Of a stretch of 64,000 nucleotides of DNA, positions 36,451-46,136 are shown in pieces (the first letter of the stretch is position 1; each line of letters starts with the position of its first letter). Position numbers and translations under genes: made by a program. The stretch spans positions 372,001-436,000 of the forward strand of contig NZ_JAIVAM010000002.1 of assembly GCF_020171845.1 (NCBI RefSeq), read 5' to 3'. The stretch comes from Cytobacillus kochii (GTDB lineage: Bacteria > Bacillota > Bacilli > Bacillales > Cytobacillaceae). The notes under the pieces are model-generated. The model worked only from the letters and a program-made list of their open reading frames with translations. It had not been told where the DNA came from and searched no databases.

Positions 36451-37814
36451 TGGAAGAAGTTATGAAATACCCATCTTATAAAGATAGTGGCTTAAAGTGG
36501 ATTGGTGAAATACCTGAACATTGGAAAAAGACTAAAGTTGGTAACTTATATGAAATAACACTAGGGAAAATGCTTCAGCCAAAACCAAGAACTAGCAATG
36601 ATTTACTGGTACCATATCTCAAGGCTATGAATATACAGGATGGATATATTGATACAAGCAATGTAGATGAAATGTACTCAAATAATACCGAAATTGAGCA
36701 AATGTCGATAGACAAAGGTGATCTACTAGTCTGTGAAGGAGGAGAAGTGGCAAGGTCAGCGATTGCAAATTCGAATTATGAAGGTTATATATTTCAAAAT
36801 TCTCTACACAGAGTAAGAAGCACAAATAAAGGCATGAACTTGTACCTCCATTATCTTTTAAATGCGGTAAGAGGAAGCGGATATATAAATATCCTTGTTA
36901 ATAAAGCAACTATAGCACATTTTACAAAGGATAAATTTTCTTCGTTAAAAATTTGTGTTCCACCATTAGTAGAACAGAAGGCTATTTCTAAGTACCTTGA
37001 AATCAAAACGGCAGAAATTGACTTACTCATATCCGACAAAGAAAAACTCATTGAATTACTTGCGGAAAAACGTCAAGTAATTATCAACGAAGAGGTGACA
37101 AAGGGACTGAATCCTGATGTGAAAATGAAGGATTCAGGTGTGGAATGGATTGGGGAGATACCTGAGCACTGGAATATAGTTAAACTGAAATATTGCCTAA
37201 AGGATGGAAGTCTTGGGGTGAAAATAGGGCCTTTTGGAAGTAGTCTAAAACTTGATACTATGGTAAACGAAGGTTATAAGGTATATGGACAGGAAAACCT
37301 TATTAAAAGAGATTTTGATATAGGCAAAAGATATATAACAAAAGAAAAGTTTGAAGAACTCAGTGCATATGAAATTAATACTGGGGATGTACTTATTTCG
37401 ATGATGGGTACGATAGGTAAATGTATGGTGGTTCCAAGTAATATAAAAAAAGGAGTTATGGATTCCCATTTAATAAGGTTATCATTTAAAGAGGATGTTG
37501 TCTTTCCAGAATTTATAAGTTTATTAATCGGTAGCTCTAATTATGTAGAGGAACAATTTAAGATTAGCAGCAAAGGTTCTATAATGTCAGGACTAAATTC
37601 TACTATTATTAAGTCATTAAATATAATATTACCGCCTATCACGGAACAACAAAAGATCCTAGCATTCTTAAATAAAAAGTTAAATGAGTTAGATAACCTT
37701 AAATCCTCTGTAGTAATTCAAATTGAGAAACTAAAAGAATACCGCCAATCCCTCATCTATGAAGCGGTCACAGGGAAAATAGATGTGAGGAACCATAAAG
37801 GTAAAGAGGTGTAA
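36450..37814 (+). CDS. hsdS: Type I restriction specificity subunit HsdS
   Basis: 454 residues with two target-recognition domains, each opening with the same phrase (DSGLKWIGEIPEHW near residue 9 and DSGVEWIGEIPEHW near 228), and each followed by a coiled-coil spacer (about 170-215 and 400-440). It sets the two half-sites of the DNA target for the HsdM/HsdR complex. One base overlaps hsdM. The duplicated layout is intact, so a bipartite target is expected. Confidence 0.95.
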   Translation: MEEVMKYPSYKDSGLKWIGEIPEHWKKTKVGNLYEITLGKMLQPKPRTSNDLLVPYLKAMNIQDGYIDTSNVDEMYSNNTEIEQMSIDKGDLLVCEGGEVARSAIANSNYEGYIFQNSLHRVRSTNKGMNLYLHYLLNAVRGSGYINILVNKATIAHFTKDKFSSLKICVPPLVEQKAISKYLEIKTAEIDLLISDKEKLIELLAEKRQVIINEEVTKGLNPDVKMKDSGVEWIGEIPEHWNIVKLKYCLKDGSLGVKIGPFGSSLKLDTMVNEGYKVYGQENLIKRDFDIGKRYITKEKFEELSAYEINTGDVLISMMGTIGKCMVVPSNIKKGVMDSHLIRLSFKEDVVFPEFISLLIGSSNYVEEQFKISSKGSIMSGLNSTIIKSLNIILPPITEQQKILAFLNKKLNELDNLKSSVVIQIEKLKEYRQSLIYEAVTGKIDVRNHKGKEV

Positions 37815-37818
37815 TTGC

Positions 37819-39651
37819 ATGAACAAGATTACAGGTAATGCAACGAATGTAAGAACTCTCTTTAATAACCGATATACAGTTCAATACTATCAACGAGAAT
37901 ATGGTTGGGAGAAAAAGCAAATAGAGGAGTTAATAGAAGATTTAACGAATGAATTCTTTGAATTTTATCAAGATGGTCAAAAACAAAGAGATGTAGAACA
38001 ATACGGTGATTATTTCTTGGGTCCTATTATTCTCACAAACGATAATGCGATTATTGATGGCCAACAACGATTATCATCAACAACTCTCTTTCTTATATAC
38101 CTAAACAATTTGCAACATCAATTAGGTACACAGAAGGTAAACATTGATAATCTAATTTATTCTGAAAAATATGGAGAGAAGACCTTTTGTATTAATGTGG
38201 AAGAGAGGGAAAAATGTTTAGAGGGCTTATATGATAATGGGTACTATGATTTAACAAATGAAATGTCGGAAAGTGTTATTAATCTATTTAATCGTTATCA
38301 GGATATAGAGGCTTTGTTTCCCGATGATTTAAAAGGCGATGCACTTCCAGTATTTATTGAATGGTTAATAGAGAAAGTTGTATTCATTGAGATAAAGACA
38401 GATTCAGAACAGGATGCTCATAAAATATTCGTTAGCATGAACGACCGTGGACTTAGATTGACTCCGACTGAAATGTTAAAGGGATATTTATTATCTGAAA
38501 TAAATCACAATAGTGTCAGAAATGAAGCTAATGATCTATGGAAAGATAAAATCCTTAAATTAAAAGATATTGAAAAAGATGGAGACGCTGATTTTATAAA
38601 AAATTGGTTAAGGTCCCAGTACGCTGAAACAATTAGAGAAGGTAAAAAGGATGCTGAAAATAAGGATTTTGAGATTATAGGGACTACTTTCCATAAGTGG
38701 GTAAGGGAAAATAAGTCTGTGATTGGCCTTAGTAATAGCCAAGATTTTGAAAAAATTATTATGAACGAATTTCAGACGTTCTCAGATATTTATATACGGT
38801 TGAAGAAATATTCAAGAGAATTTCACAATGATTATGACTGCGTGTTCTATAACGCAGATAGAGGTTTCACTCTACAATATCAATTAATCCTAGCATCTAT
38901 TTCTCCAAGTGACAGTACACAGATAATAGATAAGAAAATAAAAATGGTATCTTGTTTTATAGATCAATATATTGCTCAGCGTGTTTTTAATTTCAAAACA
39001 GTTGATTATTCTTCTATTCGATACACAATTTTTAATTTGACAAAAGCAATTCGAAGGAAGACGGAAGAGGAGCTTGCTCAAATACTTATAGATTATATTG
39101 GAAATATGGAACAAACTTTAGATGGAATTGATGATTTCTATTTGAATCAGTTTACCAGAAGGTATATGTTACACATTTTATCCAGAATGACTTATTATAT
39201 TGAACAGCAGAGTGGGATAAATAGTAGATTCAGTGATTATGTAAATCGTCAACAAAAGAACCCTTATGACATAGAGCATATTTGGGCGGATGATTATACA
39301 CAAGGGAAGCATCAGTTTGAGTTCAGTACAGAAGATGAATTTAGGGACTATAGGAATAGCTTTAGTGGTTTATTAATTTTATCTAAGGATAAGAACAGAA
39401 GTTTTCAAGCAATGAGTTATGATAAAAAAGTCGTGAAGTACGACAGTGAGAACCTATTGGCGAGGACCCTAAACCAAAATTCCTATACTAATAATCCACT
39501 ATTTTTACGGTTTATGCAGGAGAGTAATTTAGAATTTAAGCCTTATGATGAATTTAATAAGGGTCAACTATTAGAAAGACAGCAATTATATAAAGAGATT
39601 TGTAAAAGAATTTGGGATGTTACCCGTATAGAGCAGATTGTAAATATGTAA
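37819..39651 (+). CDS. GmrSD-like DUF262/DUF1524 nuclease
   Basis: 610 residues. N-terminal DUF262 (GmrS-like) with YQREYGWEKKQIEELIEDL, GPIIL and the nucleotide-hydrolysis DGQQRLSS motif (80-84). C-terminal DUF1524 HNH region with DIEHIW (His487) and SGLLILSKDKNRSF. GmrSD enzymes cleave phage DNA carrying modified cytosines. Here a single-chain version lies between hsdS and hsdR, with 4- and 18-base gaps, so it is transcribed with the type I system and could catch phages whose modified DNA escapes HsdR. An accessory role in the type I complex is also possible. Confidence 0.88.
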   Translation: MNKITGNATNVRTLFNNRYTVQYYQREYGWEKKQIEELIEDLTNEFFEFYQDGQKQRDVEQYGDYFLGPIILTNDNAIIDGQQRLSSTTLFLIYLNNLQHQLGTQKVNIDNLIYSEKYGEKTFCINVEEREKCLEGLYDNGYYDLTNEMSESVINLFNRYQDIEALFPDDLKGDALPVFIEWLIEKVVFIEIKTDSEQDAHKIFVSMNDRGLRLTPTEMLKGYLLSEINHNSVRNEANDLWKDKILKLKDIEKDGDADFIKNWLRSQYAETIREGKKDAENKDFEIIGTTFHKWVRENKSVIGLSNSQDFEKIIMNEFQTFSDIYIRLKKYSREFHNDYDCVFYNADRGFTLQYQLILASISPSDSTQIIDKKIKMVSCFIDQYIAQRVFNFKTVDYSSIRYTIFNLTKAIRRKTEEELAQILIDYIGNMEQTLDGIDDFYLNQFTRRYMLHILSRMTYYIEQQSGINSRFSDYVNRQQKNPYDIEHIWADDYTQGKHQFEFSTEDEFRDYRNSFSGLLILSKDKNRSFQAMSYDKKVVKYDSENLLARTLNQNSYTNNPLFLRFMQESNLEFKPYDEFNKGQLLERQQLYKEICKRIWDVTRIEQIVNM

Positions 39652-39669
39652 AAGAAAAGGGGTGAGAAG

Positions 39670-42666
39670 GTGAGCATTGACTACTCTGAAAAAGGTTTTG
39701 AAGCTAATATAGAAGCTAATCTGATTAATTCAGGTTATATTCAAAGAATTATTTCTGGTCAAGCATTGGATGATTTTAGAAAATATGCAATTGATGTGGA
39801 GACTTTTTTCGAGTTTCTGGAGAACACACAACCGAAGTCACTCGAACGATTACGAAAAGCCTATAAAGACCAATACAAAAAGAAAATCTTAGATCGTGTA
39901 CACAAGGAACTTGATAAACGTGGAATGATTGATTGTTTGCGTCATGGTGTAAAGGACTATGGGGTAACCTTAAAATTAGCATATAATAAGCCTGTTAGTG
40001 ACATGAATCAAATGCTAATAGATCTCTATGAGAAAAACATATTCACTGTAAGTAGACAAGTATTCTACAGTAGTAAAAATAATAATAGCATTGATATGAT
40101 GCTCTCTCTTAATGGCTTACCCATAGTTGTTATGGAGTTAAAGAATCAACTAACCAATCAAACAGTAGATGATTCCAAGAATCAGTTTAGAAAAGATCGT
40201 GACCCTAGAGAGTTGTTATTTCAGTTTAAGAAACGAGCAGTTGTTTATTTTGCTGTTGATACGGATGAAGTTTTCATGACAACACAGCTTAATCGAGAAA
40301 AGACATTCTTTCTGCCTTTCAATAGAGGAAATGATGGAGGTAAGGGTAATCCTGTAGTCTACAATGACTATCGTACATCGTACCTATGGAATGATATTCT
40401 TCAAAAAGATAGCTTACTAGATATTCTTTTTCGGTTCGTCTATGTAAATCAAGAAGATGTTTTAGACTCTACAGGGGAGATTATTGATAAAAAAGAAACA
40501 GTTATTTTCCCTCGATACCATCAGTTAGATGCAGTTAGAAAGATAGAGCTAGATGTAATAGAAAAAAAGGTTGGTCAAAACTACTTGATTCAACATAGTG
40601 CAGGTAGCGGTAAGACTAACAGTATTTCTTGGCTAGCACATCGTCTTGCTAAACTCCATGATGAAGAAAATAATGCAATGTTTACTAGCGTTATCGTCAT
40701 TACAGACCGAAGAGTGTTAGATAAGCAGCTACAAGATGCTGTTTATCAATTAGAGCATAAAGCGGGAATGGTAGAGAAAATAGATAAAGATTCTGCACAA
40801 TTGGCTAACGCTATTGCTGGAGGAACCAGGGTGATTATCACTACGTTACAGAAGTTCCCATTTATTATAGAAAAGCTAGAAGAGTTTTCTGCTGGTCAAT
40901 ATGGAATCGTAATAGATGAGGCTCATTCATCCCAGGGTGGAAAGGCCTCGACAGCAATGACTAACATCTTATCAGATAAATCGTTAGAAGATGCTTTTGA
41001 GGCTGATAGATTAGCAGAAGAAAATATGGAAGATGTAGATGAGAAAATTGCAGAGACAATTGCTAAGAGTGGGAAACAAGACAATATCTCTTTCTTTGCT
41101 TTTACTGCAACACCAAAACCGAAAACGATTGAAAGGTTTGGAACCTATGATAAAGAGGGAATGCCACATGCTTTCCACGTCTACTCTATGCGACAAGCAA
41201 TTGAAGAGGGTTTCATTTTGGATGTATTAAAGAATTATACAACTTATAAAACCTTCTATAAAGTGGCTAAAAGTATTGAAGATGATCCTGAAGTTTCTAG
41301 TGAAAAAGCAACAAAGCAAATAGCGAAGTATGTATCTTTACATCCACACAACATAGCTCAGAAAACTGAAATTATTGTGGAACATTTTCGTCAAGTGACT
41401 AGACATAAGATTGGCGGTCGTGCTAAGGCCATGGTAGTTACAGGGAGCCGTCTTCACGCAGTAAGATATAAGCAAGCATTTGATAAGTATATCAAAGCAA
41501 AAGGCTATGGCGATTTAAACACTTTAGTAGCATTTTCAGGAACCGTTGAGGATAAAGGTGTACCATTTACGGAACCGGAGATGAACGGTTTTGGAGAAAA
41601 AGAATTACCAGATAAGTTTCATACGGATGATTATCAAGTTCTATTGGTTGCAGAGAAATATCAAACTGGTTTTGATGAACCGTTACTTCACTCTATGTAT
41701 GTTGATAAGCCATTAGACGGGATAAAGGCGGTACAGACACTTTCTAGGCTAAACAGAACTTGTAAGGGTAAGAATGATACCTTCGTACTTGATTTTGTAA
41801 ATGAGGCAGAAGATATACAAAAGGCATTTCAACCATATTACGAAGTCACGGGATTAGAAAGTACAACAGATCCTAACTTGCTATATGATTTGGAAAGAGA
41901 ATTAGATGCTTGTCAGGTGTACACAAAGGAAGAAATCGAAGAGGTTTGTAAATTAGAATTTAGTGAAAAGAGGAAAACAAGTAAGACACAGGAGAAGTTG
42001 AATTCTATCCTGGACAAAGCTGTGAATCGTTATAATAAAGAACTATCAAAAGAGCAGCAAGAAGATTTTAAAGGAGCTACTACCAAATTTGTTCGGACAT
42101 ATTCTTTTATCTTACAGATAGGTCCATTTGCAGACATTGATCTTCACAAGCTATATGTCTATCTAAATTATCTATTAAGAAAGCTACCTAAAAACGTTTC
42201 TGACGGTGTGTATCTGGCTGATGATGTTGCACTGCAATACTATCGAAATGAAAAAGTATTTGAAGGTAACATATCACTTAATCCTGATGGAGAAACTAAA
42301 TTAAAGCCTGCAAGTCATGGAAAAGGGCAATCAGTAGAAGAGGAGAAAGAAAGGCTTTCTTCAATTATTGACAGATTGAATGAACGATTTGGTACTGAGT
42401 TTTCGGAAACAGATAAATTATCCCGAGATCAGATAAAAGAGGATATGATAAATAATGAGGACTTAGCTCAAAAGGCACAGAGTAATACAAGGGAGAATTT
42501 TAAGTTTTCCTATGAGAGAGCATTTTTGGATTTTGTTATTTCAAGAATGTCGCAAAATGAAAAATTCTTTATGAAGATGTTAGAAAACGGTGAATTTAGA
42601 TCACTTATTATGGATGATATGTTTGAAGAAGTTTACGATGGCTTAAATGAGCGGACAGTTTCATAA
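39670..42666 (+). CDS. hsdR: Type I restriction endonuclease HsdR
   Basis: 998 residues, the motor and nuclease subunit. N-terminal PD-(D/E)XK nuclease (IDMML..., VVMELKNQ with Glu156/Lys158), then a double-RecA SF2 translocase: Walker A SAGSGKT (310-316), DEAH (416-419), FTATP, and motif VI with QTLSRLNRTC. The C-terminal 250 residues are helical and dock to HsdM. Starts at GTG 39670. Last gene of the operon, followed by a terminator. All motifs intact, so active restriction is likely. Confidence 0.95.
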   Translation: MSIDYSEKGFEANIEANLINSGYIQRIISGQALDDFRKYAIDVETFFEFLENTQPKSLERLRKAYKDQYKKKILDRVHKELDKRGMIDCLRHGVKDYGVTLKLAYNKPVSDMNQMLIDLYEKNIFTVSRQVFYSSKNNNSIDMMLSLNGLPIVVMELKNQLTNQTVDDSKNQFRKDRDPRELLFQFKKRAVVYFAVDTDEVFMTTQLNREKTFFLPFNRGNDGGKGNPVVYNDYRTSYLWNDILQKDSLLDILFRFVYVNQEDVLDSTGEIIDKKETVIFPRYHQLDAVRKIELDVIEKKVGQNYLIQHSAGSGKTNSISWLAHRLAKLHDEENNAMFTSVIVITDRRVLDKQLQDAVYQLEHKAGMVEKIDKDSAQLANAIAGGTRVIITTLQKFPFIIEKLEEFSAGQYGIVIDEAHSSQGGKASTAMTNILSDKSLEDAFEADRLAEENMEDVDEKIAETIAKSGKQDNISFFAFTATPKPKTIERFGTYDKEGMPHAFHVYSMRQAIEEGFILDVLKNYTTYKTFYKVAKSIEDDPEVSSEKATKQIAKYVSLHPHNIAQKTEIIVEHFRQVTRHKIGGRAKAMVVTGSRLHAVRYKQAFDKYIKAKGYGDLNTLVAFSGTVEDKGVPFTEPEMNGFGEKELPDKFHTDDYQVLLVAEKYQTGFDEPLLHSMYVDKPLDGIKAVQTLSRLNRTCKGKNDTFVLDFVNEAEDIQKAFQPYYEVTGLESTTDPNLLYDLERELDACQVYTKEEIEEVCKLEFSEKRKTSKTQEKLNSILDKAVNRYNKELSKEQQEDFKGATTKFVRTYSFILQIGPFADIDLHKLYVYLNYLLRKLPKNVSDGVYLADDVALQYYRNEKVFEGNISLNPDGETKLKPASHGKGQSVEEEKERLSSIIDRLNERFGTEFSETDKLSRDQIKEDMINNEDLAQKAQSNTRENFKFSYERAFLDFVISRMSQNEKFFMKMLENGEFRSLIMDDMFEEVYDGLNERTVS

Positions 42667-42695
42667 GTTAATACAGTGATGAATCACATAATAAA

Positions 42696-42720
42696 AAAGG
42701 ACCCTGCGTTTGGGTCCTTT
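42696..42720. terminator. Bidirectional terminator between hsdR and parR
   Basis: AAAGGACCC and GGGTCCTTT stem between A and T runs, in a convergent gap. Confidence 0.85.
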
Positions 42721-42736
42721 ATGTTTGTGTGAAGAA

Positions 42737-43015
42737 TTAGAAGAGATCCATAATGATCTCCTTATCTTGCTCATCAATAGATTTTGTAGCTTCTTGAGCA
42801 CCTATATCATCAATATGTAATCCGTCTTCTTTCATTCTTTTTGCTACATACTCATATATTTGCTCTAAATCTGAAATATCCTGATTTTCCATGTCTTTTC
42901 GAATCAATTCCCGAATATAGGCACTTAATCCAATTGACTTTCTTTTGTTCTCAATGTAATGGATTAATTCAGAGTCTTTAGAGAGGATGCTGATGGTATA
43001 TCTGGCATTAGGCAT
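42737..43015 (-). CDS. parR: ParR-like ribbon-helix-helix partition adaptor
   Basis: 92 residues from ATG 43015 (GAGGTC upstream; the longer frame to 43084 would overlap parM deeply). N-terminal ribbon-helix-helix (ARYTISILSKDSELIHYIEN, then SAYIRELIRKD) that would bind centromere repeats, then an acidic C-terminal helix suited to contact the ParM filament tip. It overlaps parM by 8 bases, the typical parMR order. The symbol is by position and fold; sequence identity to named ParR proteins cannot be judged here. Confidence 0.82.
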   Translation of the reverse strand: MPNARYTISILSKDSELIHYIENKRKSIGLSAYIRELIRKDMENQDISDLEQIYEYVAKRMKEDGLHIDDIGAQEATKSIDEQDKEIIMDLF

Positions 43016-43982
43016 ATTTGACCTCGAGAATTTTGAGGAAAGAGAGGCAATTGCTGTAGAGGGGATTGTCGCTAATGAGTGCATGGGGAAATAGCTGCTT
43101 AATGTATCTTCTTAGAGTGATGGATCCACCTCCCACAAAATGAATGTCTGACATATTGAAAGTATATCCACGACTCTTTGCAAATTGAACGATTTGCTGA
43201 AGGTGATCATACTTTAGTTCTTCAATAAAAACCTTACTATCTTCAAAAATTTCTCCGTTACTTGCAAAGTATCCAGATCGCAATACGTGTTCGAGGTCAT
43301 CAGAAGAAACAGAAAGTCCATAACGTTCATTAATAGATTTTCCGATTTTGCCGAGAAGGATTTTGACACCACCTAAATCTGATGAAATCATTGTGTTAAC
43401 CATAGGTTGCACGCCTTTAAACTGGCAATATGTGCAGTTTAAGCCACCTACATCTATCACTGTTGTATATCCTTTTCTGTATTTTTCAGGTTTGGCGTAC
43501 ACTTCACCCATACCTTCAAATGCGATGGTAATATCCGATAAGTCAAATGAGAATGCTTTTCCATTTACGATTAAGTGGATTGTTCGATTTTCATTTTCAA
43601 TCATAGATTTAAAATTCTCTTTTTGAATCTTATCTTTGTAGGCGGAAATTGGTACATTGACAGCTAAGCGAATATCAACATTACTTGGAGCATTCGCCTT
43701 TTGGAGGAGACGGGTAATAGCTGTGTAAATGGCTACTTTATGGATGAGTGAGTTTTTGGTTAAGTTGAAATCAGAGTAACTCTCTGAGACCATTTCTCCC
43801 AGAAGAAATTCATCTCCGTTGTACTCGGCTAGATAGGAGTTGGGTTGAATTTCTACTCCGAATCTTTTAACTTGTTGCATTCTCGTTGGAAAAGTTGTTG
43901 TGTAAGTTCTACCTTTCCATTTTGCTAAAGCCTTGGTATTTCCTTTGCCGCAATCTACGGCAATTAAAATTTGTTCTTTCAT
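43008..43982 (-). CDS. parM: ParM/StbA-family actin-like plasmid segregation ATPase
   Basis: 324 residues with the actin fold: phosphate-1 loop AVDCGKGNTKA (Asp10), phosphate-2 loop VIDVGGLN, and adenosine loop FVGGGS. Filaments of this protein push plasmid copies apart through ParR bound at the centromere. A candidate centromere is upstream (44069-44117). Presence of a parMR pair supports a low-copy plasmid origin for this region. Confidence 0.9.
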   Translation of the reverse strand: MKEQILIAVDCGKGNTKALAKWKGRTYTTTFPTRMQQVKRFGVEIQPNSYLAEYNGDEFLLGEMVSESYSDFNLTKNSLIHKVAIYTAITRLLQKANAPSNVDIRLAVNVPISAYKDKIQKENFKSMIENENRTIHLIVNGKAFSFDLSDITIAFEGMGEVYAKPEKYRKGYTTVIDVGGLNCTYCQFKGVQPMVNTMISSDLGGVKILLGKIGKSINERYGLSVSSDDLEHVLRSGYFASNGEIFEDSKVFIEELKYDHLQQIVQFAKSRGYTFNMSDIHFVGGGSITLRRYIKQLFPHALISDNPLYSNCLSFLKILEVKYA

Positions 43983-44068
43983 GTGAAACCACTTCCTTTG
44001 TTTATTAGATTTAACAATTTATACTATGCACCTTAATCATAAATATAAGAAAAACTCATATTAGTATA

Positions 44069-44117
44069 GTTCTAGTATGTGTGATAATTTCATAATTCTC
44101 ATAAATAATACTAGAAC
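44069..44117. promoter_or_regulatory. Candidate parC centromere / parMR operator
   Basis: GTTCTAGTAT (44069-44078) and ATACTAGAAC (44108-44117) are a perfect inverted pair across 29 bases. Further AGTAT/ATACT half-sites lie between here and parM. It sits upstream of parMR, where centromeres of this type lie. Confidence 0.6.
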
Positions 44118-44221
44118 ATGGTTGAACCTAAGAAACTATTTATTAAAGAAGCGAGGCAGTACAATAGAAGTATAAAGAAAGAAAAAATCAATACTTTATA
44201 AAGAAATGGAGTGAAAGAAAA

Positions 44222-45289
44222 TTGAATAAAAAAGTAGAAGAAATACAAAACTGGTACCGAAATGAAAGAGAAGTATTTAACTATAGCATCATGGACATTG
44301 GTGAAAAACTAAAGAACCTAGCGGAGAAAGGATTAATTTGGGTTCTCAAAGATCTAAAAGATACCACCGAATCTGAGAGAATTGTAATTAATTATTATTT
44401 GGACAAGTATAGAGCTGTTCAAATTTACGATAATCTCCAGCACCTCTCCCCAATCTCCCCTTCAAATAGTCAGTGTGCAATTACTCCATCAAAATCCTCA
44501 AAAAAAGACACTTCTCTACAAAACAAGCAGCATACACTAAAAGTAAGAGATTCAAAACAATTTTTTGGATATAAGAAGGCAAAGAAATTAGAAAAGCAAA
44601 TCATCGAACTATGTAAGAACTTTCCTTCATACGAGGTTGACCATATTGTTGTTCAAATTATGAGGAGTGCAAAGTCGATTAAAAAAAGAATACAAATAGG
44701 GGAACAAATCTATATTCGAGAAAAGTTTAACCAATACAGTATTGCCATAGGATCTGCAAAAGAAACTTCTGCATGGCTCCAGGTCTCATTGGGTCAAAAG
44801 TATATCACTCAAAACCAATTCGAGGAATTAGATACCATGGTTGATCATGTGATAGGTATTCTTACAAGAAACTTATCCAATATCAAAGAAAAAGAGGGAA
44901 AGGGATTAGATCTGCCAAGCCCATACACACCAAATGTAAAAAAATTTGGAGCATATGATAATGCTTTGCTGTTGGTGGAAAAGATATATGAAGTTACAAG
45001 AAAAAGAGAGTTTTGGAAGGAAAAGAACCTTGTAAGTGATATGAGAAAGCAAGCAACTTCATGTGTTGCTAATATTGCCGAAGCACATCAATTATATAGA
45101 AAAAAGAAATTTCGTTTCTTTAATGATTCTTTGAAGGCATTAGGAGGGCTTGAAAGTTCGTTGGAGACATCGGTGAGTAAAGGTATTATTTCAAAAGAGT
45201 CTTTAAAAGGAATTAGTGAGTTAAGGATTTCTATACGGAATGTGCTTTCTGCGAACATGGGCAACATTAGTAACGAGAAAGCAGGTTAA
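44222..45289 (+). CDS. Tandem four-helix-bundle (S23/Avd-type) protein
   Basis: 355 residues. An N-terminal helical part (1-110) is followed by two copies of the fold known from 23S rRNA intervening-sequence proteins and the Avd subunits of diversity-generating retroelements: residues about 120-215 (KKAKKLEKQIIELCKNFPSY ... IRSAKSIKKRI) and about 240-345 (YDNALLLVEKIYEVTRKREF ... SCVANIAEAHQL). Each has the 'IAEG'-like helix 2 and long helix 3. These domains assemble as pentamers. No reverse transcriptase was seen here, so a retroelement role is unsupported. TTG start follows GGAGTGAAAG. Confidence 0.75.
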   Translation: MNKKVEEIQNWYRNEREVFNYSIMDIGEKLKNLAEKGLIWVLKDLKDTTESERIVINYYLDKYRAVQIYDNLQHLSPISPSNSQCAITPSKSSKKDTSLQNKQHTLKVRDSKQFFGYKKAKKLEKQIIELCKNFPSYEVDHIVVQIMRSAKSIKKRIQIGEQIYIREKFNQYSIAIGSAKETSAWLQVSLGQKYITQNQFEELDTMVDHVIGILTRNLSNIKEKEGKGLDLPSPYTPNVKKFGAYDNALLLVEKIYEVTRKREFWKEKNLVSDMRKQATSCVANIAEAHQLYRKKKFRFFNDSLKALGGLESSLETSVSKGIISKESLKGISELRISIRNVLSANMGNISNEKAG

Positions 45290-45327
45290 TCTTTTGAAAT
45301 AGGTAGTGACTATCCTTGCGAAGGAAA

Positions 45328-45361
45328 ATTGCTCGTTTAACTATTTTGTTAAACGAGCAAT
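45328..45361. repeat. Perfect 14-bp inverted repeat
   Basis: ATTGCTCGTTTAAC and its complement with a 6-base loop; no T run. It may be a terminator relic or a protein site. Confidence 0.6.
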
Positions 45362-45527
45362 GTCATTGTAATTATTCCCAATAGAGGCTTAAAAAGTTAT
45401 GTATATAGTTTTGTGTTGCTTATTTAACAGTGAAATTAAGGGAGTCCGCATTCTTGTGTTTATGAAAATCTTCTTCTGTCAGCTTAACTTAGAGATATGA
45501 TTTGGGAATATTTAGACAGCTAGAATC

Positions 45528-45556
45528 TTGCCATTTTGCACATATCACTCTATAAT
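45528..45556 (+). promoter_or_regulatory. Sigma-A promoter of leader RNA
   Basis: TTGCCA, 17-base spacer, TATAAT: strong consensus promoter. Start of transcription is expected about 45563, just before the structured leader. Confidence 0.8.
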
Positions 45557-45582
45557 AAACTATTATTAATATAATCTAACTT

Positions 45583-45668
45583 AAAAATACCATTGATTAC
45601 AGTCGGAGGTACTGAGTAAAAAAAACTCGGTAGTCTCCGGTGAATATAATCAATGGTATTTTTTTTAT
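45583..45668 (+). ncRNA. Structured leader or small RNA ending in an intrinsic terminator
   Basis: AATACCATTGATTA at the left pairs with the AATCAATGGTATT at the right over a long range, enclosing a second hairpin (GGAG-TACTGAGT with ACTCGGTA-CTCC), and ends in eight T. With the promoter at 45528 it gives a transcript of about 100 bases. It lies before the gene at 45695, so it is either an attenuator for that gene or an independent small RNA. Confidence 0.7.
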
Positions 45669-45694
45669 TCCCAAAAAAGGAGGTGAGGAATTAG

Positions 45695-46078
45695 GTGACA
45701 CGTATCAGAGTTTTTATTCGATATGAAAACGGCTCATATAAACTTAAAAAAGTGCCCATTTCTATAAATGTGGGAATACAAGGGCTGTCCTTTGAAAAGG
45801 TGATAGAAAATGTGTTTGGCTATGCAGAGTGCGATGAAAAAGAAATGCCTCAATTATTGAAGGTAAAGAACACAGAATATTCGTTTGGTGATACGTGTTC
45901 TGAACTAGCTTGTTACAAAGTAAAGGATAAAAAAGATGTAGAGGACAGCAGATTATTGTTTTTTAGAAAAGCCATTCTACATAATAATCCTTTATCAGAT
46001 ATATTTCCAATTTATGTTGACCTTTTGGATAGTGATGTCGATTATCTTAAAAAATTCTGGACACATACAAAAACTTAA
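45695..46078 (+). CDS. Hypothetical protein, 127 residues
   Basis: Soluble mixed protein starting at GTG after GGAGGTGAGG. Strand-rich start (RIRVFIRYENGSYKLKKVPI) and helical end (LSDIFPIYVDLL, DVDYLKKFW). Preceded by a promoter and terminator-like leader RNA, which could attenuate it. No family recognised. The following gene is 58 bases downstream on the same strand. Confidence 0.65.
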   Translation: MTRIRVFIRYENGSYKLKKVPISINVGIQGLSFEKVIENVFGYAECDEKEMPQLLKVKNTEYSFGDTCSELACYKVKDKKDVEDSRLLFFRKAILHNNPLSDIFPIYVDLLDSDVDYLKKFWTHTKT

Positions 46079-46136
46079 AATAGTTGATAAACAAGTGGTT
46101 CATTGGATTTTATCCATTTGAGAAAGGGGAATTGAA

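Noticed and set aside
44222-45289. Diversity-generating retroelement
   Set aside because: Avd-like fold is present but no reverse transcriptase or template/variable repeat pair was seen.
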